From: a virus
DNA length: 24,096 nucleotides
Virus record (IMG/VR): IMGVR_UViG_3300010396_000098
Coordinates: 1-24,096 of that record
Reading direction: 5' to 3' (one strand)
Part shown: positions 6,910-13,477 of the stretch, piece by piece
How positions within the stretch are numbered: the first letter of the stretch is position 1
Layout of the letters: each line of letters starts with the position of its first letter
Made by a program: the position numbers and the translations under genes
The notes under the pieces: model-generated
Told to the model about the DNA's origin: nothing
Seen by the model: the letters and a program-made list of their open reading frames with translations, nothing else
Database searches by the model: none

Positions 6910-7392
6910 ATGCCTGGACTTCGAGGGGGAGTTCGCGTGATCGGGCTTGACATCGTTCGAGCCAAACTCGCGCTTGCGACCCCGCGAATCTTGGCCACCA
7001 ACCAAGCGATGGTTATTACGATCCTGGCCCAAACCAAAGCCGCTACGACCGCCGCAACTCCGCTCGGTCCTGGTCATTTTGGCTACCACCTGCGCAATAC
7101 CTTCAGGACCGAGATTCAGTCCAAGGGAACGGGGACGGTCGGCAAACTTCTAGGCGCCCCGCAGGGCTACTGGCGTGAGTACGGAACTGGCGCTCGCTAT
7201 CGCGGACCCAACAGACTGCGTCGTTACGTGGGCGCGGTAGAACGTGCCAGCAGCATCAGCACAGGCGGAGAGCGTGCCTTCATGACCGCTCACAAAGCCG
7301 CTGGGGGCTTCAAGGGCATCGTGGCGGCCTTTTACAGCGGACTAGCTCGCTGGTGGGGCCTGGGCACCTTGAAGCTTCCGAGGGCGCGCTAG
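6910..7392 (+). CDS. HK97 gp10-like tail/neck protein (putative)
   Basis: 160 residues from ATG 6910, with GGGAGGG about 9-12 bases upstream; GTG 6937, also preceded by GGGGGAG, is an alternative. The frame is open to 6427, but that portion covers the tube gene and is not used. Residues such as VIGLDIVRAKLALATPRILATNQAM, followed by QTKAATTAATPLGPGHFGYHLRNTF and GYWREYGTGARYRG, match the helical start and 'LR-x-S/T-F ... VEYGT..' features of gp10/minor capsid-type proteins that help join head and tail. The basic C-terminus is also typical. It sits after the tube genes, later than usual for this family. Moderate confidence in the family. Confidence 0.6.
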   Translation: MPGLRGGVRVIGLDIVRAKLALATPRILATNQAMVITILAQTKAATTAATPLGPGHFGYHLRNTFRTEIQSKGTGTVGKLLGAPQGYWREYGTGARYRGPNRLRRYVGAVERASSISTGGERAFMTAHKAAGGFKGIVAAFYSGLARWWGLGTLKLPRAR

Positions 7393-7632
7393 ATGGAGCT
7401 CTCTGATTCAGTCGAGTTCCGAATGCTCGCCGACTCAGCCGGCGTCAGTGCCGAAAAGATGCTTGCGGCCTTCGCTGATCCCCTGCATCTCTTCGAGCAT
7501 CTGACCCTCGAGGATCTGAACAAACTCCAGGAGAGCTGTGACCGGTTCCTGGTTGTACAGCAAGAGATCGGCAACGCCCTGGCTAGGTTCAGTTCCTTCG
7601 CCGAAGGTTTCCTTGCCGGAAGCAAGGGATGA
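7393..7632 (+). CDS. Small acidic protein in the tail-chaperone position
   Basis: 79 residues from ATG 7393, which follows the previous stop directly. It appears fully helical (MLADSAGVSAEKMLAAF, then LTLEDLNKLQESCDRFLVVQQEIGNAL) and acidic. It lies between the tail tube and tape measure genes, the place of tail assembly chaperones in siphoviruses. Those usually have a frameshift-extended second product; no slippery site or overlapping extension was found here. A chaperone role is therefore only positional. Confidence 0.6.
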   Translation: MELSDSVEFRMLADSAGVSAEKMLAAFADPLHLFEHLTLEDLNKLQESCDRFLVVQQEIGNALARFSSFAEGFLAGSKG

Positions 7633-7635
7633 CCG

Positions 7636-8556
7636 ATGCCTAAAGAAAACGTCCTTGTCGAGATCTTCACCGCCTTCAACGCCGCGGGCGTCAAGGCGGC
7701 CCAGAAGAGCTTTCTCGGTCTGCAGGCATCCACGATTGCTCTGGCCGCAGTTCTCTTTGTCCTCATCAAGCTCGGCAAGGATGCTGAGGACAACTACAAG
7801 AAGCAAACCTCGGCTACCGATGATCTGACCCAGGCATACGCTACCCAGGGCGAAACCCTGGCTGCGAATAAGCAGGAGATCGAGGACTGGCTGCGTCTAA
7901 ACGCCAAGTACATCGACGATCAGTACGACGCTCAGCACGCGATTGCCCTGTTCGTCCGCGCCGGCAATGACCAGGCAAGGACGATGCGTCTTATCAACGA
8001 CGCATTGGATCTGTCGGCAATCAAGAATCAATCGCTGTCCGACTCGGCGACACAACTCGAAGGCGTCCTCAGCGGCAATAGCAAGGCCCTTCGCATGTTC
8101 GGTATCACGACGACCGAATACAACGCGATTATGGGCAATACGACGATCCCGCTTGAAGAGCGGCAAGGCCAACTCCTGACCCTCATTGAATCGCGAACCG
8201 AGAAGGCTCGAGAGAGCACCGACCGGCAGACCCAGGCGCAGCGGAGCCTGAATAAGAGTTGGGAGGACTTCACCGCCCGCCTTGGGCCATCAGTCAGTCA
8301 GGCCCTTACCAGCATCTATCAAGCTGCCGACACTGGTGTTCAGATCCTCGACCTGCTGGATCAGTACATCGTGAAGATCAGCGGGCATTCACCCGCACTC
8401 CAAGACCTTGACACGACCCTGACCTCGGCGGCGATTCACCTGCGAATGGCAGCTGATCAAGCCCAGCGATTGCTCGGATTCTTGGACGCGATCGGCTCTC
8501 ACGGTAACCAAATGCCGACCGGTGGCTACAACCAGAGGGGGTCACGAATACAGTGA
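7636..8556 (+). CDS. Tape measure protein, very short
   Basis: 306 residues, ATG 7636. It has a hydrophobic segment near 25-45 (LGLQASTIALAAVLFVLIKLG) and long helices. The block DDLTQAYATQGETLAANKQEIEDWLRL onward, with AIALFVRAGNDQARTMRLINDALDL and LSGNSKALRMFGITTTEYN, followed by KSWEDFTARLGPSVSQAL, matches the recurring 'A.-G-x-x-x-A-...-N-D-A-L-D-L-A' and 'SW..F.A.LG' sections of tape measure proteins. The tape measure sets tail length and is carried in the tail lumen. Siphovirus versions are commonly 600-2000 residues, so this one predicts a short tail (roughly 45 nm at 1.5 angstrom per residue). The position after the chaperone-like gene fits. Confidence 0.7.
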   Translation: MPKENVLVEIFTAFNAAGVKAAQKSFLGLQASTIALAAVLFVLIKLGKDAEDNYKKQTSATDDLTQAYATQGETLAANKQEIEDWLRLNAKYIDDQYDAQHAIALFVRAGNDQARTMRLINDALDLSAIKNQSLSDSATQLEGVLSGNSKALRMFGITTTEYNAIMGNTTIPLEERQGQLLTLIESRTEKARESTDRQTQAQRSLNKSWEDFTARLGPSVSQALTSIYQAADTGVQILDLLDQYIVKISGHSPALQDLDTTLTSAAIHLRMAADQAQRLLGFLDAIGSHGNQMPTGGYNQRGSRIQ

Positions 8557-8665
8557 TGCCGAAAGGCTGATGGCGAAGGTTCACTTGTTGAATGCAACCC
8601 TCGCTGATCTGGCGACGAATCTTCAGATGGCAGCTACGGCCGCTGAGAGATTGGCGGCAGCTCAG
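8410..8665 (+). repeat. Diverged tandem duplication across two frames
   Basis: Codons 8410-8484 of the tape measure encode DTTLTSAAIHLRMAADQAQRLLGFL. Codons 8591-8665 of the next gene, in another frame, encode NATLADLATNLQMAATAAERLAAAQ. The proteins agree at most hydrophobic and small positions (TL, A, L, MAA, A, RL), and the DNA shares a run of matches including ATGGCAGCT. This looks like an old duplication of a helix unit, about 181 bp apart. Confidence 0.5.
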
Positions 8666-8767
8666 AATCGCCAGAGGACGAATATCCTCACCAATCTGTC
8701 CGGCCCTGAGATCGACCGTCTGACGATGGCGATCGCAAAGCGCCTCAGCTATGTAACCGGACGCTGA
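8570..8767 (+). CDS. Helical protein related to the tape measure C-terminus
   Basis: 65 residues from ATG 8570; a GTG at 8522 would add 16 residues but overlaps the tape measure by 35 bases and has no ribosome site. The segment LNATLADLATNLQMAATAAERLAAAQ repeats the end of the tape measure protein (see the repeat at 8410-8665). It ends LSGPEIDRLTMAIAKRLSYVTGR, a regular helix. It may be an accessory tape-measure component, or a fragment of a longer tape measure separated by a frameshift near the G-run at 8536-8541. A minor-tail-type gene follows immediately. Confidence 0.55.
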   Translation: MAKVHLLNATLADLATNLQMAATAAERLAAAQNRQRTNILTNLSGPEIDRLTMAIAKRLSYVTGR

Positions 8768-9979
8768 TTGGCGACAACCATCACCGTCGAGGCAGCGTTG
8801 ATGCTCGAGGATTCCACGGCCACGATCACGACCGAGACCGGGGATGATCTGCTTCTCGAGACCCTGGACGGTGGCGATGTCACCGCTCTCCTGCTCCAGG
8901 ACACCATCACACTGAAGCTCAACTCTCTGGATTTCACCCTGATCGATCCAACCCCCGGCTCCGCCTCTTTGGGGGCGACGGTGGTTACCACCGATCCGGC
9001 CTGGACGGGAACCGTGGTTTCGTTCCAGAGCTTCGATCCGGTCGACCTCCGCAATGGGATCGCATTCGTGAACGTGACCGCGAGCAATGCCAATCCGCTG
9101 CCGACCGACACCGCTCCCTTTGATCTCTCCGACGTGCCGACCACTGCCGCGTTGGACACCTACTTGCTCGAGGATGGCAGCGGTCCCTACGAGCTCGAGA
9201 ACGGAACCGACTTCGCTCCCGGCAACTATGAACTCGAAGGCGCTCTCTCCTATGGCTATGCCGGCCTCTCGGTTCAAAGCACGGCCAACTCGGATCCCTC
9301 CGGACCTCCGCAGACTCTCGGCCGCTGCAATGTCTATCAGCCTGGTCTGCGGCCGGGGAACGTCTTCGCTCTGACCTCTCTGAATCAGGGCTATTCAGCC
9401 ACTCCTTTCCAGGTCACTCAGGTGACGGTTACCTGGCCTGGGTTGGCCGCCAATCCCTTCTACGCGATCGAGTTCGGGGATACACCGCAGACGCTTGCCG
9501 CCTGGACGCAGAACGCCGGGGCGGTGGTGACTCCAGTCTCGGCGCCGACCGTCGTTCCGACCGGGCCGGTGATCTACGCCAAGTGCTTCGCCTCGCATAC
9601 GATCTGGCCGCAGGGCGGCGGTACGGTGACGATCGCCTCCCAGTCCTTCTCGGTCAGCGCCCCGGCCGGTGGGTCGCTGACCGTGCAATTGGTGGGCCAG
9701 ATCGACTGCCGCGCCTGGGCCTGGGACAACTACGTCGGTACGCCGAGACGAGCTGTGCGCGGAGTCATCTCCGGTGGCATCTACACCGGGGCTTGGCAGG
9801 AGTTGCCGGCGGGAACGGCGAACTCGGCCGGTCCCCGAGGCAGATTCGACCTCACCAGCCAGACCGGGATCGCGTTGCCCGATGGAACGTACACGGTGAG
9901 CATCCAGATCAACAGCCAGGAGTTCAACCGCATTGAGGTTTACAGCGCATATGCCCAAGCAGCAGTAACGGCGGCCTGA
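8768..9979 (+). CDS. Minor tail protein
   Basis: 403 residues from TTG 8768, directly after the previous stop. The first half is threonine and aspartate rich with recurring 'LLLE-x-x-D-G' units (for example YLLEDGSGPYELENGTDFAPG). Around residue 165 a conserved phrase appears, GYAGLSVQSTANSDP, then CNVYQPGLRPGNVFALTSLNQGYSATPFQVTQVTVTW and NPFYAIEFGD. That phrase is a familiar part of actinophage minor tail proteins, where it precedes a baseplate or tip structure. The C-terminal 120 residues are a separate beta domain with QLVGQIDCRAWAWDNYVG, possibly carbohydrate binding. Likely role: tail tip or host-contact component. No Dit- or Tal-type protein is seen nearby. Confidence 0.7.
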   Translation: MATTITVEAALMLEDSTATITTETGDDLLLETLDGGDVTALLLQDTITLKLNSLDFTLIDPTPGSASLGATVVTTDPAWTGTVVSFQSFDPVDLRNGIAFVNVTASNANPLPTDTAPFDLSDVPTTAALDTYLLEDGSGPYELENGTDFAPGNYELEGALSYGYAGLSVQSTANSDPSGPPQTLGRCNVYQPGLRPGNVFALTSLNQGYSATPFQVTQVTVTWPGLAANPFYAIEFGDTPQTLAAWTQNAGAVVTPVSAPTVVPTGPVIYAKCFASHTIWPQGGGTVTIASQSFSVSAPAGGSLTVQLVGQIDCRAWAWDNYVGTPRRAVRGVISGGIYTGAWQELPAGTANSAGPRGRFDLTSQTGIALPDGTYTVSIQINSQEFNRIEVYSAYAQAAVTAA

Positions 9980-9980
9980 G

Positions 9981-10496
9981 ATGACAAAAATATCCGGGCT
10001 GTCCCTCGTCGCGGCCTTTGCCGACACTCAGGAGTTCGGGGTCAACGACTCCGGAACTTCGAAGAAGGTGACCGGAGCGCAGCTGCGCGCTGCTGTGGCG
10101 CAAGGCACTCTGGCCGGAGGTTACGCGCAGGTAACGGCCAACCAGGGCGGCATCACGGCCATCACCGATCTGACCTCGCTAACGGTCACGTTCACGGTTG
10201 TCGCCGGGCGTCGGATCAGGATCAGCGCCTGGGTGGGCCTGCAGAGCAACACCGCTGGCGATGAGGGCTTCGTTGCCATCACCGACCCCTCGAACGTGAT
10301 CCAAGCCTACGCACAGGTCGCCTTCCCCTCCATCAACAACGCTCACATCTGTGCTCCGGTCATCGTCATGACCCCGGCCGCCGGAACCTACACCTACAAG
10401 CTTCGAGCTCAACGTAACTCCGGCAGCGGGACGATCACAATGGTCGCCGATTCGCAGCGGCCAGCCTTCATCTTGGCCGAGGACATCGGGGTCTAG
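9981..10496 (+). CDS. Tail fibre-like protein with KISxL N-terminal motif (first copy)
   Basis: 171 residues, ATG 9981. The first 38 residues, TKISGLSLVAAFADTQEFGVNDSG and onward (SKKVTGAQLRAAV), carry the 'KISxLxxV...QExxVND.G..KK...QL' motif found at the start of many phage fibre proteins. It is thought to anchor them to the tail. The rest is a beta sandwich-like domain (LTVTFTVVAGRRIRISAWVGLQSNTAGDEGF, then IVMTPAAGTYTYKLRAQRNSGSGTI), probably the exposed binding head. The next gene shares the N-terminal motif but has a different C-terminus. Likely structural or receptor-binding; the receptor is unknown. Confidence 0.65.
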   Translation: MTKISGLSLVAAFADTQEFGVNDSGTSKKVTGAQLRAAVAQGTLAGGYAQVTANQGGITAITDLTSLTVTFTVVAGRRIRISAWVGLQSNTAGDEGFVAITDPSNVIQAYAQVAFPSINNAHICAPVIVMTPAAGTYTYKLRAQRNSGSGTITMVADSQRPAFILAEDIGV

Positions 10497-11135
10497 GTGG
10501 GAACCAAGATCTCGGCCTTGACGGCGGTGACTTCCGTCGTCAGCGCTCAGGAGATCCCGGTCAACGACGCCGGGCAAACCAAGAAAGCCTCGGTTTCCCA
10601 ACTTCGCCAGTACGTCGGCGAGGGCCTCAACAATGCCTCGACCTCCACGGTCAGCGCCGGTTATGCCGTGGACACCTATCTCGCCGGATCGGCGATCACG
10701 ATCCCGACCGCTGGTGGCTGGCTGGTAGGAACCACCCTGCGCTGGGGCTTTGACATGGCGAAGACCTCAGCCGGTTCGGCTGCCCCGGTCATCACAGTCC
10801 GGCTGGGGACGCTTGGTACGACTGGCGATGCCTCGATCTACACCTTCACCTACCCAACCGGTACGGCTGTGGGCGATACAGGGTGGTTCGACGTTGATCT
10901 GGTCTTCCGGACGGTGGGATCCGGAACGTCGGCCGTGGTGGCCGGGGTCTCGAGACTGGCCAGGGTGGCGACGGCCGGCGGTTTGATCAACACGAACTCC
11001 ACTTATATCGTGACCCCCGGGGCTTCGAGCGGGTTCAACAGCACCACCCAGACCATCATCGGCCTCAGCTTCAACGGTGGCGCGAGCTTCAGCGGTACCA
11101 ATACCGTGGTGACGGCTGACGCGGACAAGATCTAG
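10497..11135 (+). CDS. Tail fibre-like protein with KISxL N-terminal motif (second copy)
   Basis: 212 residues from GTG 10497, directly after the preceding stop. The N-terminal GTKISALTAVTSVVSAQEIPVND and following TKKASVSQLRQYV match the start of the previous protein, while the remaining 170 residues are unlike it. The C-terminal part is beta rich and repetitive (GWLVGTTLRWGFDMAKTSAGSAAPVITVRLGTLGTTGDAS, STYIVTPGASSGFNSTTQTIIGLSFNGGASF), resembling a trimeric fibre head domain. Two proteins with one anchor motif and different heads suggest two receptor or decoration specificities on the same tail. Inference from the sequence pair. Confidence 0.65.
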   Translation: MGTKISALTAVTSVVSAQEIPVNDAGQTKKASVSQLRQYVGEGLNNASTSTVSAGYAVDTYLAGSAITIPTAGGWLVGTTLRWGFDMAKTSAGSAAPVITVRLGTLGTTGDASIYTFTYPTGTAVGDTGWFDVDLVFRTVGSGTSAVVAGVSRLARVATAGGLINTNSTYIVTPGASSGFNSTTQTIIGLSFNGGASFSGTNTVVTADADKI

Positions 11136-11468
11136 ATGGCATCTGATCTTCAAGGCCAATGGTCGGCGGCGGCCAACGCCAACTTCCAGCAGCGCGTGGC
11201 CTCTGCGCTGGCCGTGGTGGCGGTTCAGGTCTACACCGAAACTCCCCCGCCTGCCAACCACGCGACGAGAGCTGCCTACGCGGTCAAGGTCATCACCGAA
11301 CCGCCCTTGAGCATGGTCACCATCAACGCCTTCGGGGTCACTTCCCCAGACCAGCGCGTGTTCGCGGTGGCGCGACTCCTCGCCTCGCAGGGCCTCGACA
11401 ACTCGGCGAGCGATGCAGCGATCACAGCTCAGATCGCCGCCGACTGGAATGCACTCAGTGGTGCGTAG
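11136..11468 (+). CDS. Hypothetical protein following the fibres
   Basis: 110 residues, ATG 11136, right after the second fibre-like gene. It is helical (FQQRVASALAVVAVQVYTE, then RVFAVARLLASQGLDNSASDAAITAQIAADW). There are no cysteines and no signal peptide. Proteins of this size after fibre genes are common in actinophages and of unknown role. It overlaps the next gene by 20 bases. No function claimed. Confidence 0.65.
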   Translation: MASDLQGQWSAAANANFQQRVASALAVVAVQVYTETPPPANHATRAAYAVKVITEPPLSMVTINAFGVTSPDQRVFAVARLLASQGLDNSASDAAITAQIAADWNALSGA

Positions 11469-11685
11469 TGACACGACATCTTGCTACGTATGCAAGAGAG
11501 CCATCCCGCTTAGATTCGATCTCTCAAGCACAGATCGAGTGGTCTGCAAACAGTGCGAACCCTGGCTGAGGAAGGAAGCCAATCAACACCGATACCTCGG
11601 CAGGTTGGAATTGACTCATCCCGAACACGGAAACGTACTGGCGATTTGGGGACGAGATAAGTACCTGCGCTGGGTGGCCTCCTAA
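11449..11685 (+). CDS. Small zinc-ribbon protein
   Basis: 78 residues from ATG 11449; GTG 11458 or 11461 would give slightly shorter forms and cannot be excluded. Four cysteines are arranged as CYVCKRAIPLRFDLSSTDRVVCKQC, two CxxC pairs about 19 residues apart, a zinc-ribbon pattern. The remainder (LGRLELTHPEHGNVLAIWGRDKYLRWVAS) is basic and aromatic. It overlaps the preceding gene by 20 bases and lies before the endolysin. Such ribbons often bind nucleic acid or protein partners; the partner is unknown. Confidence 0.6.
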   Translation: MHSVVRSDTTSCYVCKRAIPLRFDLSSTDRVVCKQCEPWLRKEANQHRYLGRLELTHPEHGNVLAIWGRDKYLRWVAS

Positions 11686-11717
11686 CCCGACCTCACCCGT
11701 AGTCACAAGGAGTATTC

Positions 11718-12590
11718 ATGGCTAACCTCGCAGGCGTCGACGTGAGCAAATGGCAGGCTGGCATCACCTGGTCCCAAGTCAAAGGCGCCGGCATCACGTT
11801 CGCCATCATCAAAGCCACCGAAGGCGGTTTGACGCCGGGCACCTCGGACATCACGGCCATCAATAACTACGGCCTGGATCCTCGCTTCCGCGCCAACTGG
11901 GCGGGCGCCAGAGCGGCGGGTCTGATCCGCGGTGCCTACCACTTCGCGCGCCCGGATCTGGGCAGCGCTCCCAACGCCGAGGCCGCTTGGTTTCTCTCCG
12001 TGGTCGGCAACCTGCAAACGGGAGACCTGCTGGCGCTGGACATGGAACCGACCCCCGCCGGCAACTGGTCAGGCTGGGTCAAGGCGTGGCTGGCCTACGT
12101 GCATTCGCACACCGGGGTCTGGCCCTTCTTCTACACCTACCGCTACGGCTTCTCGAAGTACGGAATCAACTTCTCGAACATCGGCGGTCAGGCTGGGCTG
12201 TGGCTCTCAGCTCCCGACCTCGCCACCCCTCCGCCGGCGATGGCCGGGTGGCCTTTCGTGGCCATCTGGCAGCGCGCCAATCGCCCCTGCGCGGGGATCC
12301 CTGGGGTGCCCGACAGCGATGTCTTCCTCGGTGAGCGCGCTCAACTCCTGAAGTACGGCAAGCAGGCCCCTGTGGTGGTCCCTACGCCCACTCCCACCCC
12401 GCCTCCGGTACCCGTACCGACCCCAGGGCCCGTACCTGCTCCCACGCCCCCCACGCCTCCCGTGGTCGACCCCATCCCCATCCCGCCTCCGACCCCGCCC
12501 GATCCTGTCCCTGATCCCTCACCCGAGGCGCCGCCCGGAGGCTGGACTGCTCTCATCGCCTGGCTGAAGCGGATCCTCGGGATAGCTTGA
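11718..12590 (+). CDS. Endolysin: GH25 lysozyme with proline-rich linker and amphipathic tail
   Basis: 290 residues, ATG 11718 with AAGGAG upstream. The catalytic domain is residues 1-215. It opens with GVDVSKWQ, which places the first acidic residue, then has FAIIKATEGG, GLIRGAYHFARPD and LLALDMEPTP, the DxE catalytic pair of GH25 muramidases. FFYTYRYGFSKYG and AIWQRAN follow, also typical. These enzymes cut the MurNAc-GlcNAc bond of peptidoglycan. Residues 218-270 are a proline/threonine/valine linker. The last 17 residues (GGWTALIAWLKRILGIA) form a short cationic amphipathic helix with tryptophans instead of a normal wall-binding domain. No signal peptide, so a holin is needed. Its class is secure; the tail function is inferred. 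Confidence 0.9.
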   Translation: MANLAGVDVSKWQAGITWSQVKGAGITFAIIKATEGGLTPGTSDITAINNYGLDPRFRANWAGARAAGLIRGAYHFARPDLGSAPNAEAAWFLSVVGNLQTGDLLALDMEPTPAGNWSGWVKAWLAYVHSHTGVWPFFYTYRYGFSKYGINFSNIGGQAGLWLSAPDLATPPPAMAGWPFVAIWQRANRPCAGIPGVPDSDVFLGERAQLLKYGKQAPVVVPTPTPTPPPVPVPTPGPVPAPTPPTPPVVDPIPIPPPTPPDPVPDPSPEAPPGGWTALIAWLKRILGIA

Positions 12591-12591
12591 C

Positions 12592-12954
12592 TTGTACGAG
12601 TACGCCGCCTCGGTGCTTAGCGTTCATGACGCTGACACGATTCGGATCGACCTCGATCTCGGCTGCTCAGTTCACAACGTCAACCTGGACGTGCGCCTGG
12701 CCGGTGTGGATGCCCCAGAGTTGCGGCGCCCCGACCAGCTTGGAGAACGAGCCCGAGAAGCGCTCGGCGCCTGGCTGGTTGCCCACCCTGGACCCTACCG
12801 AGTGACCACCATCAAGGACCGCACGGAGAAGTACGGTCGCTACCTCGTCGGATTCGTGATCGCCCCTGACGGCCATGAACTACTCGCCGATCTGACCGCA
12901 GCAGGCTGGCTGAAGCCCTACACCGGTCAAGGCCCTAAGCCGATCTGGCCGTGA
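12592..12954 (+). CDS. Staphylococcal-nuclease-like (thermonuclease) protein
   Basis: 120 residues from TTG 12592, one base after the endolysin stop. The pattern VHDADTIRIDLDLG, then VRLAGVDAPELRRPDQLGERAREAL, then TIKDRTEKYGRYLVGFV and DLTAAGWLKPY is the SNase fold: calcium/active-site D near DTI, the RLAGVDAPE arginine and glutamate, and a second arginine in KYGRYL. SNases cleave DNA and RNA. No signal peptide is present, so it probably acts inside the cell or after lysis. The tight link to the endolysin suggests late expression. Confidence 0.85.
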   Translation: MYEYAASVLSVHDADTIRIDLDLGCSVHNVNLDVRLAGVDAPELRRPDQLGERAREALGAWLVAHPGPYRVTTIKDRTEKYGRYLVGFVIAPDGHELLADLTAAGWLKPYTGQGPKPIWP

Positions 12955-13160
12955 TCGCTGTCATGGAGGACGAAGAACAGGAAGCAGCACTCTTCAGGAG
13001 CATGGTCGACGAACGCATCCTGCTTCTGGGAAGACTCAAGGCTTACCAGGACACCCTCGACAAGATCCGCTCCCTAGCTGACGTAGCCACCGCCAGACCT
13101 AGAAAGAACGAAGCGCTGATTCAGATCCGCGAGCTGGCAGAGATGGCGCTGGCGCTGTGA
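12951..13160 (+). CDS. Small acidic helical protein
   Basis: 69 residues from GTG 12951, which overlaps the nuclease stop in a GTGA arrangement; ATG 12963 is an alternative. It is almost all helix, with MEDEEQEAALFRSMVDERILLLGRLKAYQDTLDKI likely forming a coiled coil, then basic and acidic stretches. No family recognised. It is followed by a tRNA gene on the other strand. Confidence 0.6.
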   Translation: MIAVMEDEEQEAALFRSMVDERILLLGRLKAYQDTLDKIRSLADVATARPRKNEALIQIRELAEMALAL

Positions 13161-13172
13161 ATGGGGTCGGTG

Positions 13173-13247
13173 GCCCTCCCTGGGACTCGAACCCAGAACG
13201 ATCCGACTCCTCGGGTCGGCGCGTCTAACCAGTTCCGCCAGGAGGGC
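13173..13247 (-). tRNA. tRNA-Leu-like gene, anticodon GAG (atypical)
   Basis: On the minus strand, a 75-base cloverleaf fits well. Acceptor GCCCTCC pairs with GGAGGGC, and the T arm CTGGG-TTCGAGT-CCCAG is perfect. The D arm GCGGAACTGGTTAGACGC matches the one typical of leucine tRNAs. The anticodon stem CCGAC/GTCGG encloses CCGAGGA, giving anticodon GAG with G37. Two points are odd: base 33 is C rather than U, and the variable region is only about 6 bases, whereas leucine tRNAs are class II with a long arm. CCA is not encoded at the 3' end. It may be a decayed or specialised tRNA, or an att-like remnant. Confidence 0.75.
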
Positions 13248-13270
13248 AGCACCGCCCCAAGGAGAGTCTA

Positions 13271-13477
13271 ATGCTCACTCAGGCTGGCGGCGGAACTCTC
13301 TTCCTGCTGGTGGCTATCGCCCTTGTCGTGCTGGTGGCCTTCGCGCTCTTCGAAGCCTGGGCGCTCTACAGCGACCGGAGGCCGATCACCAGCTACGTCA
13401 GGGCGGGGATTGCTCGCTTCCCTCATTGGGCTGCGCTCGTCGCCTTCCTAGCGGGCTTGCTAGGTGGTCATTTTTGA
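13271..13477 (+). CDS. Small membrane protein, holin-like candidate
   Basis: 68 residues, ATG 13271 with AAGGAGAG upstream. Two hydrophobic helices are visible: residues 8-32 (TLFLLVAIALVVLVAFALFEAWALY) and about 50-66 (HWAALVAFLAGLLGGHF), with a basic stretch between them (SDRRPITSYVRAG). Position after the endolysin and topology fit a class II holin-type or antiholin protein, but a better holin candidate lies at 13782. It starts 24 bases after the tRNA gene. Confidence 0.6.
   Translation: MLTQAGGGTLFLLVAIALVVLVAFALFEAWALYSDRRPITSYVRAGIARFPHWAALVAFLAGLLGGHF

Noticed and set aside
7580-7640. Programmed frameshift for a tail assembly chaperone
   Set aside because: No slippery heptamer or overlapping downstream frame could be found.
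8378-9277. Long minus-strand frame opposite the tape measure and minor tail genes
   Set aside because: Shadow of plus-strand genes with convincing family features; composition is typical of antisense frames in G+C-rich DNA.
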